Below, piece by piece: positions 44,729-53,938 of a DNA stretch of 64,000 bases. The stretch is from NCBI RefSeq assembly GCF_000019525.1, contig NC_010506.1, positions 2,976,001 through 3,040,000 of the forward strand. Direction: 5' to 3'. The number at the start of each line of letters is the position of its first letter. The stretch's first letter is position 1. Source of the DNA: Shewanella woodyi ATCC 51908. GTDB lineage: Bacteria; Pseudomonadota; Gammaproteobacteria; Enterobacterales; Shewanellaceae. The translations under genes were made by a program, and so were the position numbers. The notes under the pieces were generated by a model. The model had not been told where the DNA came from. It did no database searches and saw nothing but the letters and a program-made list of their open reading frames with translations.

Positions 44729-44819
44729 TGGCGGAGGGATAGGGATTTGAACCCTAGATGGGCTATAAACCCATGCCGGTTTTCAAGACCGGTGCATTCG
44801 ACCACTCTGCCATCCCTCC
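44729..44819 (-). tRNA. tRNA-Ser(UGA)
   Basis: 91 nt including an encoded CCA. The 7-bp acceptor stem is GGAGGGA with TCCCTCC, and the discriminator is G. The anticodon arm CCGGT-CTTGAAA-ACCGG carries UGA. The long variable arm (GCATGGGTTTATAGCCCATC) is the class II feature of tRNA-Ser. The T arm is TAGGGTTCAAATCCCTA. It reads UCA and UCG serine codons. Confidence 0.97.
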
Positions 44820-44830
44820 GAACGCCGCGA

Positions 44831-44859
44831 ATAATATAGCTACCCGCTTTCTATGTAAA
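44831..44859 (-). promoter_or_regulatory. Promoter of tRNA-Ser
   Basis: TTTACA and TATTAT are separated by 17 nt on the minus strand, just upstream of the tRNA. A GC-rich discriminator (CGCGGCG) follows, as in stable-RNA promoters under stringent control. Confidence 0.8.
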
Positions 44860-44944
44860 GTCCTAATCTGTACTTTTAATAAAAAAACATTTAACTGACT
44901 ATTTCACCGACTATTGACTGGCTAAATGAAGATAAATCCAGCGC

Positions 44945-46204
44945 TTAATCACGATTAAGCTTATCTTGCTCTAGAGCAATACGAGCTGGATCTGGCGTAG
45001 TAAAGTGATTTTTAACCTCACTCCAAGAGCTATTAACTCTTAACTTATACCCAACTAACACTAAGATTGCACAAGATAAGATCCCCCAACCAATTGCAAC
45101 TTCGCCCGATGCAGCCCATAAAGCCACTAAGCTTGATGCACCAAAAGCGATACTCATCTGCAAGAAGTTCTGTAGGCCAGCAGCTTTAGCGGCATTCTTA
45201 GTAAATTCCTGCAGTGCACAGTTCACCACAATTGGGTAAATAGCGCCATTCGCGGCAGCCAGTATCGAAAACGCCGTTAATAGAGGCAGAATACTGTCAG
45301 CTTTAAAGACCAGTGAACTCAATACAATTGAAAGCACACATAAGCCAAAACAAACCAGCATAATGGTGAGCGTTTTCTCTGCGCCAACTTTACGGATCAA
45401 GATCTTACTGGCGTAACCACCAACAATGAACATGATAGTCTGCGGAATAAAACTCAACCCTATCTCTTTAGCCGCAAAACCATGCTGCTCCATCACTATC
45501 GGCCATACAGTCAGGTAAGCAAAAAAGGCTCCTGAACATGCACCAAATATGATCACATTACCAAGATACTTAGGATTCTTTAACAGGCCCAAATATGAGA
45601 TAGGTGCAACTGCAACATCATCGCTATGAGCCGCTTTCTCTTTAGGCACAAAAGCCAGTGTAAGTAGCATTAAGGCCACAGCTAAAACAGTTAACAGTAA
45701 GAAGATACTTTGCCAGCTACTGATATCGAGAATAAATGCACCTAACAGAGGAGCCAATGCAGGAGAAAGCGCAACCAAAGGCATAATGTTAGAGAATACA
45801 TTTTGAGCTTTGATTGAATCGTACTTCTCAATCACGATAGCTTGCCAGATCACACCAGCACTACATGCACCTAACGCTTGGAAGAAGCGAGCAATATTGA
45901 AAGAAAGTACTGTTTCACTTGATGCAAGAGCGAAGCTGGCAACAGCAAAGATAACTAAACCCAATAACAGAGAGTTACGTTTACCAATTCGCTGAACCAG
46001 AGGCCCATAAAGAAGTTGTCCAATAGCTAAACCTGCCAAGAAGCAAGTCAATGAACTGGCTACTTGGGCTGGGCTTGCCTGCATTGTATCCTCAATCGCT
46101 TTAAAAGCAGGAAGATACATATCGGTGGCAATAAAACCTAACATACTCAACAAGGCTAAGTAGCTAAGAAATAGAAAGTACTTGGTATTTTCGAGAGAAT
46201 TCAT
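44945..46204 (-). CDS. punC: Purine ribonucleoside efflux pump PunC (Bcr/CflA-type MFS)
   Basis: 419 residues with twelve transmembrane helices of the major facilitator superfamily. The Bcr/CflA subgroup marks are FIATDMYLPAFKAIEDTM at the N terminus, QLLYGPLVQRIGKRNSLLLG at about 63-82, and RFFQALGACSAGVIWQAIV at about 105-123. It is divergent from a gene that closely matches E. coli PunR, and the YdhB-YdhC arrangement is conserved. PunC exports purine nucleosides and affects purine utilisation; assignment rests mostly on the partner. It ends near the tRNA-Ser promoter. Confidence 0.85.
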   Translation of the reverse strand: MNSLENTKYFLFLSYLALLSMLGFIATDMYLPAFKAIEDTMQASPAQVASSLTCFLAGLAIGQLLYGPLVQRIGKRNSLLLGLVIFAVASFALASSETVLSFNIARFFQALGACSAGVIWQAIVIEKYDSIKAQNVFSNIMPLVALSPALAPLLGAFILDISSWQSIFLLLTVLAVALMLLTLAFVPKEKAAHSDDVAVAPISYLGLLKNPKYLGNVIIFGACSGAFFAYLTVWPIVMEQHGFAAKEIGLSFIPQTIMFIVGGYASKILIRKVGAEKTLTIMLVCFGLCVLSIVLSSLVFKADSILPLLTAFSILAAANGAIYPIVVNCALQEFTKNAAKAAGLQNFLQMSIAFGASSLVALWAASGEVAIGWGILSCAILVLVGYKLRVNSSWSEVKNHFTTPDPARIALEQDKLNRD

Positions 46205-46331
46205 ATAAATTTCGATATTGTAAAAGTGAATAATAGCTAAGGCTGCGCAGTCTAAAGACTTGCTAAATCCTTGTGAAGCGTTTATTTTTGACCTTAGCCT
46301 TCAAAATTTCTCATAGCAAGGAACTGCTGGT

Positions 46332-47234
46332 ATGCTTTCTGAACAATCACTACAACTTATCGACATGGTCGCTCGTGTTGGTAGTTTCACCGCCGCAGCC
46401 AATAAACTTCACAAGGTCCCTTCTGCTGTCAGTTATGCAGTAAAACAGGTTGAAGATGAACTTGGCTCCACATTATTTGAACGCCACCACCGAAGTGTTA
46501 GTCTGACCCCTGCGGGAGAATATTTCGTCAAACAAGCTCGTGTTATTTTGACCAACATGGAATCGATGAAAGATGATACCAAGCGCGTTGCCAATGGTTG
46601 GCAGCCAACGCTCTCAATAGCACTGGATAATATCGTCAGAGCCGATAAGATAAGTGTGCTCATTGCTGACTTCTATCGACACTTTACCAATGTTGAGTTG
46701 ATCATCCGTATTGAGGTATTTAATGGTGTCTGGGAATCCATTGCCAATGGGCGCAGCGATATTGCTATTGGGGCGACCACAGCCATACCTGTCGGTGGTG
46801 ATTACCATTTCCGTGATATGGGAGAGATTGAGTGGGCTTTCCTGATCAGTAAGCGACACCCCCTTGCAGAGATAGATAGACCATTAACAGACGATGAGTT
46901 ACGACAATATCCCTCTATCTGTCTTGAAGACACCTCCCGAGAGATCCCCAAACGTATGACCTGGTTACTTGAGAATCAACGTCGCTTAGTGGTTCCCGAT
47001 TGGATCAGGGCCATCAACTGTTTCCGAGAAGGCTTAGGGATCGGCTATATGCCGATGCACTTTGCAGAGCCCTTTATCCGCTCCGGTGCCCTGCTATCTA
47101 AGGAGCTTGAACGGCCTAAAGCACCAAGTCCTTGCTGCTTGGCATGGAATGGCGCCAATATGTCCCCAGCTATGGCCTGGGTCTTGGACTATTTGGGAGA
47201 CAGTGAAAAGTTACATAATGACTGGTTTCTTTAA
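46332..47234 (+). CDS. punR: LysR-family activator PunR
   Basis: 300 residues. It matches E. coli YdhB/PunR along its length. The DNA-binding part has HKVPSAVSYAVKQVEDELGS and LFERHHRSVSLTPAGEYFVK, and the effector domain has VFNGVWESIANGRSDIAIGA, EDTSREIPKRMTWLLENQRR and SPAMAWVLDYLGDSEKLHND. PunR activates punC in response to purines, and here too the two genes are divergent across 127 bp. The intergenic region should hold its binding sites. Confidence 0.93.
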   Translation: MLSEQSLQLIDMVARVGSFTAAANKLHKVPSAVSYAVKQVEDELGSTLFERHHRSVSLTPAGEYFVKQARVILTNMESMKDDTKRVANGWQPTLSIALDNIVRADKISVLIADFYRHFTNVELIIRIEVFNGVWESIANGRSDIAIGATTAIPVGGDYHFRDMGEIEWAFLISKRHPLAEIDRPLTDDELRQYPSICLEDTSREIPKRMTWLLENQRRLVVPDWIRAINCFREGLGIGYMPMHFAEPFIRSGALLSKELERPKAPSPCCLAWNGANMSPAMAWVLDYLGDSEKLHNDWFL

Positions 47235-47598
47235 GTCATTACCAACAATTAATATTGGACAAAGGCTCAAGCTAGGAAGAATAAAGTGCATTAAACTTTG
47301 TGCATAAAACTAAATTCGCCTATGCCAGTGTTATTGCGCTGGCGTATGATGAAAGAAACGGTAATATTACGACTCATATTTAAGGTTCAGTTAATATTGG
47401 AGATAAAGAGCCTGTTTTAGGTACTGAAAAGCGCTTTGTGGCTTTCCCCCTCAGACTCGCTACTGTATGATTCAATAACTTACTGTAATAGATACGCGGT
47501 AATTAGGCTGACGTCTCGACTTGCGGAACTCTTTTGAGTGAAGCGAATCGAAGTAATATGATAAGAACATCTGCTAAAAAGGGTCACTGGAGATCGAT
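47235..47598. other. Intergenic DNA between punR and yccA
   Basis: 364 bp. It contains the broken reading frame at 47300-47470 described separately, and the promoter of yccA in the last 100 bp. No repeats or terminators with a T tract were seen after punR. Confidence 0.4.
47300..47470 (+). pseudogene. Broken 57-codon frame, possible PRC-barrel-like remnant
   Basis: The frame starts at GTG and gives KFAYASVIALAYDERNGNIT and TTHI. One TAA (47381-47383) is followed by GSVNIGDKEPVLGTEKRFVA, FPLRLATV and a TGA. The hydrophobic pattern (AYASVIAL ... GDK ... FVAFPLRLATV) weakly resembles a PRC-barrel. It could instead be an unknown small protein that lost its frame, or chance. Confidence is low. 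Confidence 0.25.
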
Positions 47599-48258
47599 AT
47601 GACACAACAGACACTGTATTCAACCAGCGCTTCCACAATGGAAGTGAATAAGCTTCTTAAAAATACCTATATGCTACTTTCGCTAACACTCGCTTTCTCA
47701 GCGGTTTGTGCCGGCTTAGCAATGGCATTGCAAATTGGTCCTCTTCTGTCTATCGGTATGTCTCTGGGTAGCTTAGTTGTCCTGTTCGTGACATTAAGAA
47801 AAGCTGAAAGTGCTGCAGGACTTTTTTGGGTCTTTGCCTTTACGGGGATGCAGGGCGCTTCATTAGGCTATATCCTTAACCATTACGCAGGTATGGCTAA
47901 CGGCCCACAGCTTATCATGCAGGCGCTTGGCCTGACTTCTGTAGTCTTTGTGACTCTATCTGCATACGCAATTACAACTAAGAAAGACTTCTCATTTATG
48001 AGGGGCTTCCTAATGGCTGGTATTGTTATCGCTATCGTTGCAGGTATTGCGAACATCTTTATCGGTAGTGGTGTCGTATTTATGGCACTTAACGCAGGTA
48101 TTGCACTGCTAATGACAGGCTTCATCTTGTATGACACGAGCCGTATTGTGAATGGTGGTGAGACCAATTACATTCGTGCAACTATCTCTTTATACCTAGA
48201 CTTCCTAAACCTATTCATCGCACTATTGCACCTGATGGGTATCGGCGGTGATGATTAA
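47599..48258 (+). CDS. yccA: Bax inhibitor-1/YccA-family membrane protein
   Basis: 219 residues with seven hydrophobic helices after a short N-terminal tail (EVNKLLKNTYMLLSLTLAFS). Family marks are FAFTGMQGASLGYILNHYAG at about 78-97, and FILYDTSRIVNGGETNYIRA with LYLDFLNLFIALLHLMGIGG at the end. YccA interacts with and limits the FtsH protease at the inner membrane in E. coli. It has its own terminator and lies before the tus genes. Confidence 0.93.
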   Translation: MTQQTLYSTSASTMEVNKLLKNTYMLLSLTLAFSAVCAGLAMALQIGPLLSIGMSLGSLVVLFVTLRKAESAAGLFWVFAFTGMQGASLGYILNHYAGMANGPQLIMQALGLTSVVFVTLSAYAITTKKDFSFMRGFLMAGIVIAIVAGIANIFIGSGVVFMALNAGIALLMTGFILYDTSRIVNGGETNYIRATISLYLDFLNLFIALLHLMGIGGDD

Positions 48259-48339
48259 TCACAGGCTGTTAAATACGGATTATTGAACTTCATTTGCCTA
48301 AGGGTAAATAAACATTTCTCAGTCTGTATTTTACGTTAG

Positions 48340-48367
48340 AATAGCTCCTTAAAGGGGCTATTTTTTT
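48340..48367 (+). terminator. Terminator of yccA
   Basis: AATAGCTCC-TTAAA-GGGGCTATT forms a 9-bp stem with one G-T pair, followed by seven T residues. Confidence 0.9.
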
Positions 48368-48402
48368 GTCCTGTTTTTCATTTTTAACAGCAGTGTTTAT
48401 AC

Positions 48403-48792
48403 ATGAGCAAATTCATCATTCAAGTTAACGGCCCGGTCTATGGCAGTTCTGCCAGTTACAGTGCCTACCAATTTACCCAAGCAGCATTGGCAGCTGGTCA
48501 TGAGATCAACTGTGTGTTTTTCTATCAAGATGGTGTGCTCAATACCAGCTCATTAAACAGTCCTGCATCCGATGAGTTTGATCTGACTAGAGCCTGGATT
48601 TCACTTAATCAAAAATACAGTGTCAGATTAGTCAACTGTGTATCAGCTGCTCTAAGGCGTGGTGTGATATCGAAAACCGAAGCCGATGAGTCTAAGCTCC
48701 CCCACTGGAATATGCAGAGCCCCTTTGAGATGGGTGGCCTTGGTGAGCTAGTAGTCGGGATTGAGAAAACAGACAGACTGGTAAGCTTCTAA
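48403..48792 (+). CDS. tusD: Sulfurtransferase complex subunit TusD
   Basis: 129 residues, DsrE-like. The active cysteine lies in VRLVNCVSAALRRGV (about residue 78). N-terminal IIQVNGPVYGSSASYSAYQF and C-terminal FEMGGLGELVVGIEKTDRLV are typical. TusD receives sulfur from TusA and passes it to TusE in the 2-thiolation of tRNA wobble uridine. It is the first gene of tusDCB-tusE. Confidence 0.94.
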   Translation: MSKFIIQVNGPVYGSSASYSAYQFTQAALAAGHEINCVFFYQDGVLNTSSLNSPASDEFDLTRAWISLNQKYSVRLVNCVSAALRRGVISKTEADESKLPHWNMQSPFEMGGLGELVVGIEKTDRLVSF

Positions 48793-48860
48793 ACAGCTCG
48801 TCTAAAAAGTAATAACTGCTTAAATGCAGTATGAGTAAAAATTGAATTAAGAAACTGGAT

Positions 48861-49217
48861 ATGAAAAAGTTAACTATCATATTTCGCCGTGCACCACACG
48901 GCAGCCCCCATGGCAGGGAGGCATTAGATCTCGCACTATTAAGTGCAAGCTTTGAGCAAGAGGTGTCGCTGATCTTTGCCGATGAAGGGGTCTTGAATCT
49001 AGTTAAAACACAGCAGCCTGAACTTGTCGGTGCAAAAGATTTTATTGCAACCTTTGGTGCCCTCCCCCTTTATGATATCGATACCATACTGGCATGCGAA
49101 GCCTCATTACAGGAATACGGCTTAGCTAACGCAGAGCTAACCATAGCACCTAGCATAGTGGCCCCATCAACTATTCGCGAGCAACTAGCCAGTGCGGATG
49201 AGGTTTTAGTATTCTAA
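48861..49217 (+). CDS. tusC: Sulfurtransferase complex subunit TusC
   Basis: 118 residues, DsrF-like. FRRAPHGSPHGREALDLALL at the N terminus and EVSLIFADEGVLNLVKTQQP in the middle match TusC. It is a structural partner of TusD in the TusBCD hexamer. It begins 68 nt after tusD, and its stop overlaps the tusB start by 1 nt. Confidence 0.93.
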   Translation: MKKLTIIFRRAPHGSPHGREALDLALLSASFEQEVSLIFADEGVLNLVKTQQPELVGAKDFIATFGALPLYDIDTILACEASLQEYGLANAELTIAPSIVAPSTIREQLASADEVLVF

Positions 49218-49498
49218 TGATTTTACACAAGATACAGACATCGCCAGCTCAAGATAATGCATTATCGACTTGCCTACGCTATATAGATAAACAAGACACT
49301 CTCTTGTTGTCTGGCAATGCCGTTAATGCACTTTTACTGACTTGTTGGCAAGAGAAGCTTTCTCAAATAACAGTGTTAGTGTTAAAGGAAGATATAGAAG
49401 CGAGAGGTCTGAATGAACGGCTTAACCAATATTCCTCAATTAGCTACGAGCAATTTGTTCAAGAAACATTACGTCATGAAAAGGTGATCAGCTGGTGA
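49217..49498 (+). CDS. tusB: Sulfurtransferase complex subunit TusB
   Basis: 93 residues, DsrH-like. [20 protein letters not shown] and the central [15 protein letters not shown] are typical, and the C terminus ends SWx as in TusB (HEKVISW). It completes the TusBCD complex. Its start overlaps tusC and its stop overlaps tusE by 4 nt. Confidence 0.9.
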   Translation: MILHKIQTSPAQDNALSTCLRYIDKQDTLLLSGNAVNALLLTCWQEKLSQITVLVLKEDIEARGLNERLNQYSSISYEQFVQETLRHEKVISW

Positions 49499-49842
49499 CA
49501 GACACAATTAATAGCATCGAATACAATCAAACCCAGATAGAGACAGATCATCAAGGTTACCTGAAAAATGTGGATGATTGGAATGAAGGTATTGCAGAGG
49601 TAATCGCTGCAAAAGAGGAGATCCAATTAACAGAGGCACATTGGGAGGTCATCCATTTTGTGCGTGACTTTTACCTTGAATTTAAGACCAGTCCAGCCAT
49701 TAGAGTACTCGTGAAGGCGATAGGTTTAAAGCTTGGCGCAGACAAAGGGAATTCAAAGTACCTATACACCCTTTTCCCTGTGGGGCCTGCCAAACAAGCG
49801 ACAAAAATAGCTGGCCTTCCTAAACCTGCTAAGTGTATATAA
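49495..49842 (+). CDS. tusE: Sulfur carrier TusE (DsrC family)
   Basis: 115 residues, beginning with GTG inside the tusB stop. The DsrC fold is seen in [40 protein letters not shown], and the C-terminal [20 protein letters not shown] followed by KCI, with the active penultimate Cys. It hands sulfur from TusD to MnmA. Having tusE directly after tusB is a compact arrangement; in E. coli tusE lies elsewhere next to yccA, which here is just upstream. Confidence 0.94.
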   Translation: MTDTINSIEYNQTQIETDHQGYLKNVDDWNEGIAEVIAAKEEIQLTEAHWEVIHFVRDFYLEFKTSPAIRVLVKAIGLKLGADKGNSKYLYTLFPVGPAKQATKIAGLPKPAKCI

Positions 49843-49877
49843 AAAAACCTCAACCAGATTAATGGTTGAGGTTTTTA
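49843..49877. terminator. Bidirectional terminator
   Basis: AAACCTCAACCA...TGGTTGAGGTTT is a 12-bp stem with A and T tracts on either side. It ends the tus operon and probably also the leftward small-protein gene. Confidence 0.92.
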
Positions 49878-49973
49878 AAGCAGTTCAGACAAGCGAACCT
49901 ATAAAAGACTTTAAAACTGATAGGTATCAGGTCTAGCATATGTAATGAGCGTCAAAACGCATCAAAACAGATA

Positions 49974-50099
49974 CTAACCCATGACATTTTTAAAAACCAA
50001 TATTGCGGCCTCGCCAAATGTAGCAAACATAATCGCGCCGAATAAGCAGATCACAGCAACATAGGTAAGCCACTGAAAGTAGCGCCTTCCAGCATCCAT
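49974..50099 (-). CDS. 41-residue single-span membrane protein
   Basis: 41 codons read leftward. The start MDAGRRYFQWLTYVAVICLF is followed by GAIMFATFGEAAILVFKNVMG. A positively charged N terminus and one hydrophobic span (about 10-28) predict a small inner-membrane protein with an inside N terminus. AGGGG lies 9 nt before the ATG. It sits in the spacer after serS on the same strand and before a terminator, so it may be on the serS transcript or have its own promoter. No family recognised. Confidence 0.7.
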   Translation of the reverse strand: MDAGRRYFQWLTYVAVICLFGAIMFATFGEAAILVFKNVMG

Positions 50100-50201
50100 A
50101 ATGCGTATCCCCTAAAATGATTCTCACATAGATCGACGACATTAACTTATTTAATCGTTTTGTCTGTTAAGCGTCGATCTACTAACTACTTACGGATTGG
50201 T

Positions 50202-51491
<1,290 letters not shown>

Positions 51492-51506
51492 TTATATTCT
51501 TAATAG

Positions 51507-51881
51507 TTAAATGCGAGAAAAAACCAACTGCTGTCCCAAGTAGACCATGAATATACACAGACATAGGTTCAGAGCGATATTTAAAAATGCCTTTAACCAA
51601 GCTCCACTTTGTATCAATAACAAGGTTTCATTGGAAAAAGTTGAAAACGTTGTAAGTGCACCTAATAGACCAACACCCACTAAAGCTTTTATTTCAGGAC
51701 TAACTTCACTCACCTGACCTAAAGCGTAAATCACACCCATCAAAAACGAGCCTATGATATTGACTAATAGTGTACCAAAAGGAAATGCTGAGCCAAATAG
51801 CTGTACCATGAAAATTGAGATCAGATAACGAAAAACAGCCCCAATAGATCCCCCGAGTGCAACAAATAGAATATTATTCAT
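51507..51881 (-). CDS. crcB: Fluoride ion channel Fluc/CrcB
   Basis: 124 residues with four membrane helices. Fluc signatures are [15 protein letters not shown] near the N terminus, [20 protein letters not shown] at about 34-53, and [20 protein letters not shown] at about 73-92. It forms dimeric fluoride-specific channels in the inner membrane. The start overlaps the rarA stop by 8 nt. No fluoride riboswitch is seen before it, which is expected inside an operon. Confidence 0.93.
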   Translation of the reverse strand: MNNILFVALGGSIGAVFRYLISIFMVQLFGSAFPFGTLLVNIIGSFLMGVIYALGQVSEVSPEIKALVGVGLLGALTTFSTFSNETLLLIQSGAWLKAFLNIALNLCLCIFMVYLGQQLVFSRI

Positions 51882-53205
51882 ACCGTTTTATCTCACTATC
51901 ATTATCAAGCTGGGTCAATTGCTCTAATTTCGATTTAATTCGTTTCTCAAAGCCATGTTCCGTCGGATAATAAAAACGGCTTCCAGCGAGTCTTTCAGGA
52001 AAGTAACACTCTCCACTGGCATAGGAGTTTGGTTCATCATGAGCATATCGATACCCTTCACCAAAGCCGATATCCTTCATCAATTGAGTCGGTGCATTTC
52101 TCAAGTGTTCGGGTACCGCATCTTGGCCAGTTTCACGGGCTAGCTGGCGAGCTGCTTTAAAAGCGGTATACACGGCATTGCTTTTAGGGGCACTGGCAAG
52201 GTAGATAATGGCCTGTGCAATTGCGCGCTCTCCTTCAGAAGGCCCAACACGATGAAAACACTCCCATGCATTGATAGCAACAGTCATGGCCACAGGGTCG
52301 GCATTACCAATATCCTCTGAAGCGATAGCCAATAAACGACGCGCAATATAGAGAGGATCGCAGCCCCCCTCTAACATACGACAAAACCAATAGAGCGCCG
52401 CATCAGGTGCTGAGCCTCTAATGGACTTGTGTACGGCAGAGATCAGATCGTAATATTGATCGCCATTTTTATCGAAACCAGCTAACTGCTGACCAGCGAC
52501 TTCGACAATCATCTCCTCAGTGAAACTTTCACCATCGGCCACCATATCGCTCATTAATTCAATTAAATTAAGTGCTTTACGGGCATCACCATCACACACA
52601 TTGGCCAGTTTATTCGCAACAGCATCGGGAATAGTCAGCTTTCTTTTACCCAATCCTCGTTCAACATCCAACAGTGCTTGATTAACAATCAGCACAATCT
52701 CATCGTTGGTTAATTTCTTGATAAGGTAAACGCGAGCCCTTGAAAGCAGTGCATTATTGATCTCAAATGAGGGATTCTCTGTGGTCGCGCCGATAAAGAT
52801 GACGGTGCCGTCTTCGATAAAAGGCAAAAAAGCATCCTGCTGGCTTTTATTGAACCTATGCACCTCATCCACAAACAATAAGGTGCGCTGCCCTCGAGAT
52901 TCAGCCACATTCTTTGCATGCTCAATGGCGGTACGTATCTCTTTGACGCCAGATGTGACTGCAGAGATACGCTCAACATGTGCATTGGCATAGTTCGCGA
53001 CTAATTCAGCTAAGGTTGTTTTCCCCGTTCCTGGAGGCCCCCAAAACATCATTGAGTGAGCACGTCCAGCTTCAAGTGCTTTACGAAGTGGCTTTCCTTC
53101 ACCTAACAGGTGAGACTGGCCGATATACTGAGACAGCTCCTCGGGCCGCATGCGTGCGGCGAGTGGTCTAAAATCTGGGGCAAAATCGAAACTAAAACTG
53201 GACAC
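51874..53205 (-). CDS. rarA: Replication-associated recombination protein RarA (MgsA)
   Basis: 443 residues, AAA+ clamp-loader-like ATPase. Walker A is [14 protein letters not shown] at about 54-67, Walker B is [15 protein letters not shown] at about 109-123, and sensor 1 is [13 protein letters not shown]. The C-terminal half holds the tetramerisation region and [20 protein letters not shown]. It acts at stalled replication forks. It lies between lolA and crcB on one strand, in the order found in other gammaproteobacteria. Confidence 0.96.
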   Translation of the reverse strand: MSSFSFDFAPDFRPLAARMRPEELSQYIGQSHLLGEGKPLRKALEAGRAHSMMFWGPPGTGKTTLAELVANYANAHVERISAVTSGVKEIRTAIEHAKNVAESRGQRTLLFVDEVHRFNKSQQDAFLPFIEDGTVIFIGATTENPSFEINNALLSRARVYLIKKLTNDEIVLIVNQALLDVERGLGKRKLTIPDAVANKLANVCDGDARKALNLIELMSDMVADGESFTEEMIVEVAGQQLAGFDKNGDQYYDLISAVHKSIRGSAPDAALYWFCRMLEGGCDPLYIARRLLAIASEDIGNADPVAMTVAINAWECFHRVGPSEGERAIAQAIIYLASAPKSNAVYTAFKAARQLARETGQDAVPEHLRNAPTQLMKDIGFGEGYRYAHDEPNSYASGECYFPERLAGSRFYYPTEHGFEKRIKSKLEQLTQLDNDSEIKRYE

Positions 53206-53214
53206 TAAGGCCTC

Positions 53215-53841
53215 TTAATTGATCGCATTGAGACGTTGGTCATCGATATCAACATCATCTGGGACGGTAAATTTGAACATAGCACGCTCAGCATCATCAA
53301 TGGCTGTTTGCTCAGAGAGTGTAAACTGGCTGACATTGCCCTGCTGATCTTGCAATACCATCTCGGTCAATGTCTTGTCATCAAAACAGACCTTAACAGA
53401 CTCAACTCCTGCATCGATACTTTTAGGCTTAATATTGAAACAGCCATTATCACTGGTTACCGAGTATTGAGACCAGGTCTCCTCATCTCTGTGAACTAAA
53501 AGTGCAATTGGAGAAGCACTGATCGCTTGATTGAGGTCCATCACAGAGACCTCCTCCGCAAAGGGGTTATAGATCCATACATCAGTACCATCTGCAACAA
53601 TCAAAGATTCATCTGGCGCAGTGAGATGCCAGTAAAATTGATTCGGATAAGCCAATGCAAAGATGCCGCTTCCTTTCTGGATCTGTTTGTTATTGATGTC
53701 TGTAACCGTTTGCTCAAACTTAGCTTTAAGTGTGGCTATTTCGGTCAATTTTGCTTTTAACACTGATGACTCATCAGCAAAAGCCATATGAGGAGTCAAT
53801 AGCGGCAAGCTTAGCATCAGCGCGGTTAAAGTTTTTCTCAT
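53215..53841 (-). CDS. lolA: Outer-membrane lipoprotein carrier LolA
   Basis: 208 residues with a signal peptide (about 1-22, [16 protein letters not shown]). Mature LolA marks are [40 protein letters not shown], and [20 protein letters not shown]. It carries lipoproteins across the periplasm from LolCDE to LolB. It lies 9 nt before rarA, so they are co-transcribed. Confidence 0.95.
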   Translation of the reverse strand: MRKTLTALMLSLPLLTPHMAFADESSVLKAKLTEIATLKAKFEQTVTDINNKQIQKGSGIFALAYPNQFYWHLTAPDESLIVADGTDVWIYNPFAEEVSVMDLNQAISASPIALLVHRDEETWSQYSVTSDNGCFNIKPKSIDAGVESVKVCFDDKTLTEMVLQDQQGNVSQFTLSEQTAIDDAERAMFKFTVPDDVDIDDQRLNAIN

Positions 53842-53938
53842 CTTAATTCCTTCATCGAATTCTTTTCAAAGGGGATTGCCCCAAACTATCTAGTCCCACA
53901 AATATCAAAAGCCAGCGGCTGTTGTTTTGAGGCTATCA

